Assembly (NCBI GenBank): GCA_018907035.1
Contig: JACCIC010000022.1
Location: 4,578,501-4,642,500 of the forward strand
DNA length: 64,000 nucleotides
Origin: Sycobia sp. Sy_11
Lineage: Eukaryota > Arthropoda > Insecta > Hymenoptera > Epichrysomallidae
Direction of reading: 5' to 3'
Of this stretch, positions 38,083-50,935 are shown piece by piece. The stretch's first letter is position 1. Every line of letters begins with the position of its first letter. Under the pieces are notes generated by a model, which worked only from the letters and a program-made list of their open reading frames with translations, did not search any database and was not told the origin of the DNA. A program made the translations under genes and the position numbers.

Positions 38083-40652
38083 TCGCGTCAGGTATCAACA
38101 CGCCTCTATTTTTCTACTGGCTACAGAACAAACTTCCTGATATATACAGAATACTTTTTTCTTCCTGCACCTTCGCGCCGTTTATATTTTTACTGCATTA
38201 GCCAGTGCTTGTTTCACTTTTTATCAATCATCTTTATGCACCATAGCTTTTGTACATTTCGACTTCCACTAATTTTTTCCGGTAGTCCATAGGATACCTT
38301 GCTTTTCCGTTTCCGGTACTTTGTTACGTTATCACTCGGGCGTTTAGCTTTAATTGGGTTATGGTTTTCGTTTTCTCTGGATTATTTCAAAATAAAGATT
38401 TAAAAGATGTTTTTGGTTTAAGTATTCGTATTACGATTTAATATATTACAGAGGGACGAATTATTTTCTCCTTATTTATAGAAAACTGTCTTTGTGTGTC
38501 AATTATTCGGAATGACTATGTTGAACTTACATAAGCCAATTCTGTATACTTATAGATTTCGAAATACATCGTAGGCTGCCTGGCAAATATAGTATTCCTT
38601 ATATGCAATATATATAGAGCTTAAATTTAAATCCTGTACGACATATTTAAAGAGTGTATACACAATTCTTCTTTGGACATTGGTATTGTGTAATCTTAGT
38701 TAAATGGAAACGCTTATGGCATATATATATGTATATCCTGTAGAGCCTATTAAAATTCATACGGGTATGCAACGTGAATTATTTTCAAGATATACAAAAG
38801 CACACGCATCTTTGTTGCCCATATATTAATCTCAAGATTAATTAAAAAACAATCACTCGCTGATGAGTAATCTTCTGTCATCCAAATCGTTAAGGATCAT
38901 CGGGCACGAGCGGGATGCGCTAACGTTGAGATGAGGTGTTAAACGACTTTCTATGTATCCAGCGAATGTGAAAACTGCTCCGTCATAGATCTTATAAATA
39001 GTAATGTTAAATAATACTGGATGCATGAATTCGACGTAGGCATCGTTAGCGGGTTGCAAATTACGTATAGATATATATACAGATATGCTTATGAAACGCT
39101 AAAACTTTTAGACGTTCATGCTATAAAAACTAAAAATATTTCAATTCGAGAGTGCACTCACGCAATGTTGGTAACAGCCTGAATCTGTAATTGAACAAAA
39201 TACGGAGCGTAATTTTTTACAGCATATGTTACAACCGTTCGAAAGGAGTAACAAAGTTTCTAAAACTTGAGATGCGCTTTTGGGAAAAACTGTAATTTAT
39301 CATTTTCATAAAATTTGGTTATGTTTTTTGTGGGCTGCCAATATACAGTGGAAATGTGCGCAAATTCTATTTCCTGGGCGAATGTAAAACCTATAATAAT
39401 CATGGTAGGTCGAACAATATTGGCTATTAAAAGTTGTATATGTTATTAAAAATAATTATTTTATGTCCTATATAGCTTTACTCTAGTTTAAAATATAGTT
39501 TAAAATATTTATAATAAAAAATATGAATATATTATATAAAATAATATGAAATGTATAAATAAAGTATGTATTTTAGAAATATCTGTAATTATTATTCGTA
39601 ACTTTTTCTTCAATATAGATAATTGTTAGATAGGTAAGAAGTTTTAAAGCTTGTGATGGATTGCATTTTGAAAATTCAAATTGTAATAATTGTCACTCTG
39701 ATATTCGTAATTAGCAGAGTAGGGAAGAATATCAAATGCTAAGGCAATTGGAGATAAGAGTTTTCAGATACGAAAAATTCATAAATGCAGAGTTTTGTTC
39801 AGTTCTATACCCTATTATATTTATTAAAGTTTTCTACCGTAGGTACATTTTTTATTCAAGGGACTAATAACTTAAACTAATAATTTTTTACATAAAACAG
39901 ATATTTCGAAGGTGCGAAAAGAAAATGTTTTACTTTTTTCTATTTTCTATTGTCGTCGGCTTGTGAATTATATATTAAAAAACGAAACGCAAACGTGCGG
40001 CTGGCAAAATCAAACGAGTATCGTCGGAGATAAGAGCGGCGATGATAAAATTTAATCGTAATTCAGAATTGATGCAGTAATGCATATGATATAAAGGACG
40101 TGTAAACGCCCGTTTGCCCGTGCCAAGTTCAAAGAGTCATTGCGAGCACACGCGGAAAATCGTCTTAATCTCTCTTTCACCGGTGGTTATAGCGCTTACA
40201 GAGCTGTATCCACGGAGATTGCGCGTAACTATGCATATATACATCCCTTTCTCTCTGGGGATTTTTGTCTCATTCTCTTTGTACCTATCGTTCTATTACT
40301 ATCTCCCCGCCTCTCTGCCTCTCCTTACCCCCTTTCATGTTCTATCTTTTCCTATACATATACACAAAAGTCACAAAAGGCTGCGCAGCTCTGGGAGTCC
40401 ACGCGCGCGCATGTGCACGTTGTACTTTAGCCGTCCTTCCTCCCTCGCTCCCTCTCTCTTTCAACCCGTCGAGCAACTTGATAAACGTGTATATGCGAGC
40501 GCGTGCGCACATACACACACGAAGAGCTGTTGATCCTGGGTCTCGGTATTGCGGCGGCGGCAGCTCTGCTGTACACACACACGCAGCAGCGTTCTCCAAG
40601 TCTTTGACGCAGTGCGAGGATACGTATTATATGGAGGGTATCGAAGGAGCGT

Positions 40653-40658
40653 TAGAGA

Positions 40659-40724
<66 letters not shown>
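40653..40724 (+). repeat. (GA)n tract
   Basis: About 35 GA units with one G insertion, at the left side of the CpG-rich stretch. It may bind GAGA-type factors; the open frames across it are Arg-Glu repeats. Confidence 0.95.
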
Positions 40725-40729
<5 letters not shown>

Positions 40730-40907
40730 TGAGATACAGCGATCGAATAGAAGCGCGACTATATACTCTACGCCCGCGCGGGGACTCCCGATCGTTGGAG
40801 TTATCTATATAGATATATAGTCACGTGGTTCCGTGACCGACCGTCTCTCTTCAATAAGGACGTGGTATATATATACCTAACTCACGCGACGAGTGTATAT
40901 GTAAGCT

Positions 40908-40942
<35 letters not shown>

Positions 40943-42838
40943 CTCTCTAACCCGCGCGAGCGTCGCGCGGAGAGCCAGAGACCGGGCCAGGCCAGAGCAG
41001 GAGAACGGGAGGTCTCGATAGCGCGACGTTCTATAGCGCCTCAGTCGGAGTCGCTCGCTCCGCCGAGCGAGAGTGCGAGACTCGCGAGCGCCCCGTTTGC
41101 GTCTCCCCTGCGCTCCCGCGCGATTGTATAACCACATTATATACTCGGTTCAAGCCTCGACTATATACATGCATGTATATGTATATGTAGCAGAACGGTA
41201 TACCGTGCCGCGGGTGCGAGTGTTTATTGTGCCTGTGCGTCCGTGCGCGTGTGTCTCGGTATATGTGCGTGCGTGTGTACTATCTCTCTGTGCATAGATA
41301 AATATTAAATACGAAATCGCTCTCGTTCCTGTAATAATACATCGAGCGCGATTTTTGACGCGCGCCAAGCGCGCACGAACAAAGACGAGCGATTCGCGGA
41401 GGCCCAAAGTCGCTGGTCTCCGATCTCGAGAGTCGCGCGAGCGGCTCGAGGATTCGCGTACATATCAGACGGACGCGCTCGTGAGAAATAGACGACGGGG
41501 CCGTGTCGGGGGCGCCGGTACCGCGCGCGACTGGCGCGGGTGTCGCGAGGATCGACGTCGATCGCTCCTGCGCGCACGGTCTCTCCTCCCCACGAGCACC
41601 GATCCCAGCAGCGCGAGCCGTTATTGTCGAAGTCGAGAACGAGCGGGAGCGCTGTTTTCTGCCGCGGCGTTGCTGGCTCGATCGTCGACCCGTCGAGGCC
41701 GACGTTTTAGCCGCGGCGCCCGATCTCGCGTCCACCGCGGAACGGAAAAGGTGCCGCGCAGAGAAGGGACGAAAATTACGCGCTTTGTGCGAATTGCGCA
41801 ATGTAATAAAATTATCGACGGCAAAATCGAGGCGAAGTGGGTCCGTGCTATAGTCAGCGATTTTCTGGGAGAACATTAAATCTTTGTCTACCGTCGCTGC
41901 AGCTTTACCTTCATCGTCGTTGTTATATATATATATCTTTTGCAACGAAACTCATTAATAATATTATGATTATTTAATTTACTCGTAAATATGCGTACGT
42001 AACGTCGTTAAGGCGAAAGAATCAACAAATTTTTAAGGGTATTGTAATTTAAAACGCCTACAAAAAAGGCGAAGGTCGACAGAGTGAACGAGTGTTTTGT
42101 TCGGAGCGCGTGCAAAGCCGGTCGCTATATATATATACATATATAGATAAACATCGTGATCTTTTCGGCCGACCCGTATCCTTCATTGACTTCCGGCGTC
42201 TCGATCTGTACTGTAGGCGAGCATGGGCGCTCGCCCGGGCTCCGCCTGCGGCCCGGGGAAGCAACGCGGAGGCCGACGCCGACGACGAAGGCCCGAGGCC
42301 GCAGCGACGATATAACAGCGCCTCCCGATTCTAACCGCCGCAGGTGCGGGGCGAGCACGTGGCTAGCCGGCCGAGCCAGTGCGATAGCGATGCCGCGCGT
42401 CGCGCTGTAAGATCGGGCGAGGGCGGAGAGCCGTGACCGTAGGGACGACTGCCGCACGGAAGGCTGACGTTCGCGAGCCGTTTTCGGCTCGGTCCGATAA
42501 ATATCAATGATGTCATAATGTAACAATCGACAGCGACCGCAATAATTACAGCAACGGAAACCACCCCCGCGAGCCGGGGACCACCTGTCTATCTCGATCA
42601 GTTGACGGGAACGATTGAAAAGGAGTTCTCGTTGAGTTGCCCGTGCTTCGATCACGGCTCGTCGGTGTGAGGCCTTAAGCGAGGCGCGAGCGCGCGTCTA
42701 ACGTTGCCGCGACTGATACTACTGCCGCGCAGTTACTACTATTCCTGCTACTGATTCGCGCCTCACCGGGCGAATCATCTGCTTCGCCAGCGGTCGTGTA
42801 ATCACTGCACGTGTCCGATTGGCAAATATACATAGCGA

Positions 42839-42842
<4 letters not shown>

Positions 42843-42883
<41 letters not shown>
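42843..42883 (+). repeat. (TA)n microsatellite
   Basis: About 20 TA units inside the CpG-rich stretch. Confidence 0.95.
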
Positions 42884-42891
<8 letters not shown>

Positions 42892-43940
42892 TTATACACG
42901 CATACAGTCAAGGATGAACTTCGTTACGTAACGTCGTCGGCTTTCGTCTAACGAGGAAGGAGGAGGGACGGCCGTATAGAAGACAAAAAAACAAGAAACT
43001 AGAGAGGAGCTCGATCGCGGACGCGTCGCATCTCGCTCGGGGAAATAGACGGTAATCGCTCGAGCGCGACCGCCAGAGAGCCAAAGAGAGCGCGTTCGTC
43101 GTTACGCGCACAAGGACGAGACCGGTCGACTCGACGATTCTTATGTAGAGGAGACGAGAGGATCGGAGCCCCGCCGGGTCGGAAATTACACCGGGGCAAC
43201 GAAAGTTGTACCGCGTCGAAGTACACAGACGATCCGACAAGAAAATACATTTACGCATATAAGTGAAATCAGTGCGCGATCGCTTCCTGTGTACATGTGT
43301 GTCTGTGTGTGTGCGCGCGCGCGCTTGGGTGCATAGATCGCGTTAGATTTGGTGCGTGAGACTGAAAACAAGTACGCGCTATATACCTATAGCCAATGAA
43401 TCAGCTGGTGTGTATAGAAGCGCGGAATTGAAAAACCCTGGCGAGAACGACCTTGGAGCGCGACCGTGAATCTGCTTCTGACGCACGCGCGCGCGAGCGT
43501 AAAGGACTCGATTGCCTCTTCCCCCTCCCTCCCATCGTTCCACTCCCCACGCCTTCCTCTTCCCAACCAGCAAGCTCATAGCGCGGGTTTTCGGGGTCGA
43601 GGCGAGGTGGGCGCTAGTCGCGGCTATTATAAAGCCGCCGAAAGTTCCACATATTTACCTCCCCTCCACCGTCTCTCTGTCTCTCTTTCTTCCCGTACTG
43701 CGGGCGGTGTGTACGCATCGAAGATATCAACTACCGATTCTATATGTACGCGCAACGAGGCCTCGTTTCGCGAATAGAGAGGCGAGCTTTTACCAAGCAA
43801 TGCTCCTGTGCGCTCGCGCTACGAAAATAATATTTTCGTAAAATATCCGCGCATGAGAGAACGAGAGATCTTCGGACAATTTAATATAAGCGCTGCGCGA
43901 TTCGTCGTTAATACCGGCGAATTACGCGCACTCAAACGTC

Positions 43941-43990
<50 letters not shown>

Positions 43991-44013
43991 TGTGTGTGCG
44001 TGTGTGTGTGTGT
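43941..44013 (+). repeat. (TA)n(GT)n compound microsatellite
   Basis: TA units (43941-43987) continue into GT units with one GC interruption. Confidence 0.95.
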
Positions 44014-45124
44014 ATAAAAAAAAAATACGTGGGTGCAAAAGACGAAGAAGCGTGCTAAAATTAGAGACTGGCGAGGCTCGAGCCGGTCGGAGGCTCTCGA
44101 CTTGAAAAATCCGGGCCGTCTGCTTGATCGTTCGGAGGACAGTGTTGGATGTATACTTAAGTGGATAATTGGATAATCATTCTCTTTCATTCGTTCGACC
44201 GTCTTTGGTTTTGCAAATTTCCGGCGAACCGCAGTGGTCCTCGATCGAAGCTGTCGCGGCCGAAAAACTCATGGATATCATTCTAAATAGCGTGGCCAAA
44301 AAGAAAGTTGCAAAAACCAACGCGTATGGTACTTTCTTTTGTTCCGCGAAACGAAGACTTTACGAACGATTTTAGATATTTATGTATATATCTATATATA
44401 CAAAGTACCCGGGCAACGAGTGAATTTAAACGGACTGTTTACTATTTTTTCGTTTCATTACTTCTTGTTTTTCAGACATGGACTTAAAAATTGCGCAATC
44501 ATTATGATTTTTTTCTGTCGTTTGAGCAATTTTCGCGAAAGCTCCATCGATTCGATAAAAAAAATTATTGCGAAATTATAATACAAGTTTTAATTTCGTC
44601 TTTAATTATAGCTTTAACAATGCGACGCATTATATAACGCAATAAATACTATATAAAAAACAGGGAAATAAATATTTGCTTACAATGGACTGTGAACTTC
44701 GATTTTATTATTAATAAATTCCCATCAATTGAGTCTCTATTATTATCGAGATAATAATTCGGAAACCAATGTCGTTTATTTTTATATTACAATGGAAACA
44801 GAAAAATCCAGTGACGCCGTTTTTACAAGTGAGAACAACTTCAAATAGGTGATAAACCGGGTAGTGGTATCAAACTACGAGAAGCTTACGCAACCGATCG
44901 AAGGCAGCGATCGGTATCTTATTCTATAAATCGAGCGTATATTTCAGTCCGATAAAAAGCGGTAAAACTTTCACCGGTAAATCCAACGACCAATCATTTG
45001 AATCGCGAAAAACGATCCATTCGTAAGGAAGTTACTACGCCTCGCCCCTGACAAGGGGTACTCGAAGACTCGTCTCGGTGACGCGTCGCTCGACGAACCG
45101 ATCAAAGAGATCGCCACCGCGAGC

Positions 45125-48100
45125 ATGCAGCTGGCGACCGCGCAGCGGGCGCATCCTCCGCCAGTGCCGCCCCGACCGAGCAGGCAGGTCGTCGCCGAGG
45201 CCCTGAAGAAGTCACCGAGGCCGCCCTGCCCGACGCGCCAGGCCCCGCCCCCGCCAAACCAGAGGCCCTGGCGCCAGGAGGAGCAGCAGCAGCGGCCGCG
45301 CCTTCCGCGGGAAAACGGCGGCCCGGGCGGCGCGACCGCCGGTCGGACGATCATCTACGAGTCGGCGTCGCAGCTGCCGGCGAGCAGGGCGCCCTCGTCG
45401 CCGCCGGGGCCCGGGGACGAGGGGCCCCCCACGGCCGCCGCCAACCCTCGCGAGGCGGACCGACCATCCGCTCGCGCGTCCGACGCTCGCGCCGCCGATA
45501 GGGCCGGGGACGTCGCCAAGGACGCCGCTAAGGAACGGCCGCCGGTCGACGACGTCGCGCCCGATGGAGGCGGCGACCCGCGGACGGAGCGCGAGGGCTC
45601 CGCCGACGACGTGGACGGCGACGATCGCCCGGGCTCCGACCCGGCGTCGAGCGAGCCCGACGAGGCGTTGGAGTCGAGCGCCGCGCAGAACCGGAAGAGG
45701 GGCCACAACGTGACGTTCGAGGAGGACCGGGCGGCGAGTCCGACCCGTGCCGAGCGGTGCGGCACGGAACGGGGCGCGGAACGGGGCGCGACGGTGGTCC
45801 TGGTGATCGACGAGGTCGAGGCGGGTGGCGTCGGTCAGGAGGAGCGCGACAATATAAAGAGGCAGGACTGGCTCGAGGCCGGGGTCCGGTACTCGTCGAC
45901 CAAGATTATGCTGCCGGCCGAGGAGGCCGCGGCGTCCGTCGTCGTCGTCAACGGAGCCCTCGAGCAGCCGTGCGCCCAAGTGTCGGATGAGCTGGACGAG
46001 GAGAAGAAGGAAGAGGAGGACGAGAATGAAGGGCACGAGGAGGAGGAGGAGGACGAGGAGGAGGAGAACGGAGTACTGGATAACCAGCTGGAGTTCGGCG
46101 ACCTCGATTTTTCCAGGTACGAGCGGGCGGATGAGGGGGCGTGTGGTGGGGAGGGAAGGATTCGAGGGACTTTCGCTCGCTATAGGGCGATTAAAAGCGC
46201 GCGCGAGCGCTCCTTGCCGCGCGGGGGGGGGGCGACAGCGCCACGGATGGCGCGCGTACAGGGTTCTCCTTTGTTTATTTCTCGTGGGAAAACCCGTGGC
46301 GTAGGAGGTTCACAGGGGCGACGAGTTGCTTTTTCTTCTGTCGTTTTTCCGCCTTTCCGTATTTTTTTCCTCTTTCTTATTTTTTTTTTCGCTCCCAAAG
46401 GATACTTGTGACGATGCAATGGTCTTGGACGTTAAATATAGTCTTGTTGCAGCAAATTTTCCATTTGCTTCGAGACGTCGACGTCGTCGTACTAACAATG
46501 CACTTTTGCACGTGTCACGTGGGAATTTTTTAATTTAGATATATATTATATATAAGATCCTCTTACGGCGAGGTAAAGAAAGGAAGGTTTCAGAGTTTGC
46601 ATGTCGATGTCTCGGTATTATAGCTGTATATGATTCAAATTAGCCCAGATAATGTATACAGTTCAGATAATTAAAGTAACGAGTACGCTGCATCTTTTGC
46701 GTATAAGAACAACAATAAAGATTAGGGTCCTTTTTAGGACCAATTTTGTATAGGTAAAAATAAAGCCAATTTAATCCACATAACGTTTCGATAGTCAGCG
46801 TTACAATCCTCCTATCCTCTACAGACTTGTTTTAAGCAAATGTAATAAAACTTATGAAAAAAATTTTTTTTTTCTTAAAATGAATTCTAAAATGAACCGT
46901 ATAAAATTTTACAACCTAATACTTTTCTTATTTTCAAAATATGGTATTTACACTTGCTTAGGTGTATTTACACTTAATTCAATTGAATATACGATAAAGT
47001 TCAAAGAATTTTCTTCCCTTTTAGGAGTACTTAAAAAACAATTTTATTTAACCTATGTTTACAAATGTATAATGTTTTGTTGTTGTTATCAATTGCAGCC
47101 ATTGTCTAATCTATACGAAATAGCGGGTGATTATTTAACTAGAAAACTCTATAATTATCAAACCACTAAAATACTGTACACGTACGAACATAGGCCCATT
47201 AGAAATGTTTTACTTTAAATGTTATTTTTTCTTTAAATCGCTCAGTTGCACATTTGTATTGCTGTAATGAAATATAATTTGTCTTTACACAGAGTCAATT
47301 AAATTGTTATTGATGTGTAATTTTTTGTATTATTCTGAATTATTGAATAAGCACATTAAAAGACGTAATTAGATGCACGCATAGCTCTACACCCAGTATA
47401 TAGTATGAATCGTGTAGATATACCTAAACTTCTTTAAACGTGAAAACACTGCCGATTAATTTATATACTGCTCTTTTTCTTCTTTTTCTTTTGTGTCATT
47501 TTCCTTTTCATATTATCTATTAAGAAAATCTTAAAATTATTATTACGTATATGTAATTTTATATATACTGTAATGGTAACTATAACGAATTTTTCGACTA
47601 CTTATGATTAACATTACATTTTCTATTTATTTGTATGCCTATAATTTATTATAAAAATTCTATGTCTCGTTGAAAATATATCAATTGCTCTTATAGTCTT
47701 ATATGGTGACAAAAATTATCTGAGCGTCGTCTTTGCAATCATTGAATTTCTCTCAAAAAGTCAATTTTTTTTTATATCAAAATTTTTTCATATCAAAATC
47801 AGCTTGAGCGTACGATTTATAGCATGTAATTTATATTTTTATTCAAATTTCAGTAAATGCTACTCTATACGTAAAAAAGCTAAATAATTTAGTTAATAAA
47901 TTCTATTTTGAATCTTATTTTTACGCATATTTTTATTTCTATATTTATCTTATATAATACATGTATTATCTTAATGCAGTTCACTATCATTACTTTCTAC
48001 TAATATCCTTACTTTAGTTCTATCTAAATTTCGTTGAACATTAGTTTCTCTTTTCCATAACATAGTATATCAATTAGTATAAAATAATAAATAATACAGA

Positions 48101-50593
48101 GAGTAATTTTGAAATGCAAAATAATCACATATAGGCCATCGTCTTAATTAAAGTGAATTTTTTAAAATCTCTCAATATCGGAGCTCTAGATTTTCCGACT
48201 GATCCGCTTCGCGAGAGTTGCCGAATGTATGTATGCAAATTACGTCGTCGACAGTCGCGAGCATTTTATGACGAATCATTATATAGAAATATTGGAGTGC
48301 ACGTGCGCGCGAACACGAGACTTTTCTAAAACGCACGCGCGCAGAGGAGAGAGGCAGAGGAAGCGAGGCTTAATTATCTCACAAGGTTAAGATAAGCTGG
48401 AAAAGAATTTTTTAATCATGTCTTTTTTTTATGTTCTTGCATTTTTTTTTTTTTTTGCTCGCCCGACAGTAAGTCGTGCTCGAGCCGCTTGCCTCCGGAT
48501 TACACGGACCAGAGTGAACGCGCGCGCGCACACACACACATGCACGTATAGACACACCCATATACACGCATATGCGCAGTCCGTATTGAGGAATATAACA
48601 CTTGAGCGTATAGTTTGGCTTTGTACAGGTTTCGAGGTATAATTATAGTTATATAGAGACTTGAATTCTTTTTTGTGGTCGTCGCGAGAAAAACAGTTTG
48701 GCGGTATTCTTAGTTGTTTCAATTTGAAGAGCAAGCGTGCAAATTCACCGGTCGAATGTAATTTGTTTTTTTTGTTTTTTTTTTTTGTTTAATACTTTTT
48801 TTAATTTTACGCGATTAAAATGTAAAATCTATATTAAATCATTAACTTTTTATTTAAACTGTTCGTATTTACAGACAAAAACAGCAGTTTAAAATTTTTC
48901 GATTTATTCTGTGCTGTTAGTTAACGTTTTGCGTGGAAATTTCTCGCATAACAAAATATTTCTGTATAATATTGAAAATTATTAAATTTTCTATAGTTTT
49001 TGAAAATTTAACTGATGATTTTAAAAGGTTTAATTTAATAAACGTACGATCGAAATGTGGATATCGATTTCAATAACAAGTAACTCAAATTGAAAGCGAA
49101 ATACAATTTCACGACACCACAGTATCACATTCATTAAATAAAGTTTCAATTTGATGTCGTTGTATCGCATGTTAGCATCAATTGATAAATGTCAACATAA
49201 GTTGAATAAGTGTCTATGGCGTTGATTAATATGTTTTTCAAAGATTCAGTCTATTATCGTTTCTATTATTCTAAACATTATACAACGGATCAAGGAAAAA
49301 TTGAAAATTGTTTCTTAATTGTTCTTACTGATAAATATATGTTTTATCAAGTTTCGTTATGTTTAGAAAAGTCTGTACAAACTTAATTTTTTATCGAATC
49401 AAAAAACAAGAATAGAATTTGTTTATATGAAATACCAAGTTTCACGATAATTTGTTTTGATTGATTAATGCACTCATCATGCATATAATTTTTTTGGTCA
49501 TTTTACCACTTTATGAAAAATATATATTAAAAAATAAAATTTATAATTATAATCCAGATTTGAATTGTTCTAGAAAAAGCATATTTGGTATATTCACAAA
49601 AAAAATAAAAATATTAAAAATAGTACTGGTGAAAAACAAAAATCGAAGGTCTTTAGAAAAATTAACGTTTCTTAATTTTAGTTGTCTTGATTGTAAAGAC
49701 TATATTCACTTAAAGATGAAGCATTAAAATTATCTTCAGGATTGGATATCACTTCCCAATGTTTTTAAGTGCCATTAAAATCTGCTCTATTGTCTTTTAT
49801 GTTTATATATTTTAAATGAGTCTGAATGATTTCAAATGATTTAAATGATTTTAAATGATTTATTAGCACGTTCCTGAAGATTTTTCAGAGTGGTAAAAAA
49901 CGTTCACAAATCAGGGGTCCATATTGGGTAAGAGGATGTTTGGCGATGAAAAAAATACTTAGAAGCTACGAGAAAGAGAAAAAGAAGATGCAGTTTTTAT
50001 GCACTATTATCAATAGTATTTTATTTAAAATTTTCGAAATTTTGGAAGTAACGTTTTTTCAGAATAAAAACTGAATGATTTGAAGTCGGTGTCGCGACCT
50101 GTATAGTAGGGAGGTTTAAAAACAACCGTATTCTTAAAACGATCGATTGACATATAAATAAAAATTATATTATTAGATTGATAAAATAAAAAGATTAACA
50201 TTATCTTGTATTTTTTTAATGTGATATACGGTCACGCTCTATTACGGTCAAGCTCTATGTATGGAAGCGAGTTCAAAATACACTACAAATCTGTTAATGT
50301 GATTTTTGAACAGTATAAGACTCTCGCAAAATTCCAATCTTTTTCTTATTTAGCATTCTTCATCTTTATGAAGAATGGAAATTCTGACAGCCACAGACGA
50401 ACATCAACCATTCGCCAATCTCACTTTTTATTTAATCTCATCAATTGAATTATCAATTCTATAAACACTTGAGTTTGAAACAGCATGAATTTACTTTCGT
50501 CGTCAAACTCTACGCATGCTATTAAAAAGTAATTTCTCAATAGCCAGGTGGGCTTCCACGAGTTGTCTCTCTTCCTTGATCTCTCTCAATGTT

Positions 50594-50634
<41 letters not shown>

Positions 50635-50935
50635 TTCATATTAACCTCCACTTTTTGCTCTTCCATATTGTAGCATTATCGAAAGGATAGCGATGTCGTC
50701 ACTACAGGGACTGCCTCCGCTGCCACGCAGCCTAAGCGGCTTTAATTTGAACGGGGCGGGCTTGACGGTCGAGCCGCCACCCCCGCCACCCGCCAGATCA
50801 ACTAGCAGAGCACAGAGGGCGCCGAAGACACCGTCGTCGACGACTTCGCTTTCGAGCCAAGGCTCGAGGCCTTCGCCCCAAGGACGTCAGCTAACGACGT
50901 TGGACACTCAGCTGGCGATACTTAGGAGAGAGATG
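45125..50935 (+). CDS. FAM89 / leucine repeat adapter protein 25 homologue, first two coding exons (3' end missing)
   Basis: Exons 45125-46116 and 50674-50935 are joined in phase (CCAG|GTAC and TGTAG|CATT; the split codon gives Ser), 418 codons so far. Exon 2 carries the family signature: GLPPLPRSLSGFN, then TLDTQLAILRREM, matching the LPPLPKSLSG and LRKEM segments recalled for human FAM89A/B. In the family the next residues are a conserved VGLRQLD-type helix; here a GTAAGT donor follows the Met, so that part must be in a later exon, not found up to 64000. Human FAM89 proteins are under 200 residues and bind MRCK and LIMK1. Exon 1 is an unusual addition: ~330 residues, Pro-rich at 10-60, Asp/Arg/Ala-rich in the middle, a Glu/Asp run at about 290-316, then LEFGDLDF before the junction. 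A stop lies in frame about 42 codons upstream of 45125 with no other ATG. The Met at 50693 could start a normal-sized form. Confidence 0.75.
46117..50673 (+). other. Intron 1 of the FAM89 homologue
   Basis: This 4.6 kb intron starts GTACGAG and ends CATATTGTAG. It is CpG-rich at first (to about 46.5 kb), then AT-rich. It holds no gene I can support; a short CpG-rich stretch with CA/CG repeats lies at 48290-48560, and a T-rich/TC tract (50593-50632) ends ~40 bases before the acceptor. Confidence 0.65.
50593..50632 (+). repeat. (TC)n tract before the FAM89 exon 2 acceptor
   Basis: About 19 TC units lie 41 bases upstream of the acceptor AG at 50672-50673 and could form part of an extended polypyrimidine tract. 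Confidence 0.9.

Larger units (their letters stand above)
34021..40100. other. Gene-poor spacer
   Basis: I found no gene. (TA)n tracts lie at 36339-36388 and 38022-38082. A 68-codon minus-strand frame (38853-39059) has ordinary amino-acid composition but no recognisable family and no neighbouring exons I could link. The rest is AT-rich with short random frames. Confidence 0.5.
40101..45124 (+). promoter_or_regulatory. CpG-rich stretch upstream of the FAM89 homologue; probable promoter and 5' leader
   Basis: From about 40.1 kb, and most strongly 40.9-44.3 kb, the DNA is rich in CG and open in many frames on both strands, as happens in GC-rich non-coding DNA. A (GA)n tract (40653-40724), a CACGTG E-box (40823-40828) and an initiator-like TCAGTC (41041-41046) lie near its left side. 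Frames such as 41280-41945 (minus) and 41355-41879 (plus) overlap each other, are Arg/Ala/Ser-rich and show no family. The last ~40 codons before 45125 are open in frame without an ATG. The role is inferred from composition and position. Confidence 0.4.

Noticed and set aside
41280..41945. 221-codon minus-strand frame (and overlapping 174-codon plus-strand frame at 41355-41879)
   Set aside because: Both strands are open because the DNA is CpG-rich; the products are Arg/Ala/Ser-rich with no family and no linked exons.
42125..42655. 176-codon minus-strand frame
   Set aside because: It has CpG-rich shadow composition and ends in a TA repeat read as Ile-Tyr; no family resemblance.
45212..46036. 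274-codon open frame on the minus strand
   Set aside because: It is antisense to the GC-rich FAM89 exon 1, and its composition (Arg/Leu/Gly/Val) is the mirror of the plus-strand frame. The plus strand joins in phase to a recognisable exon.
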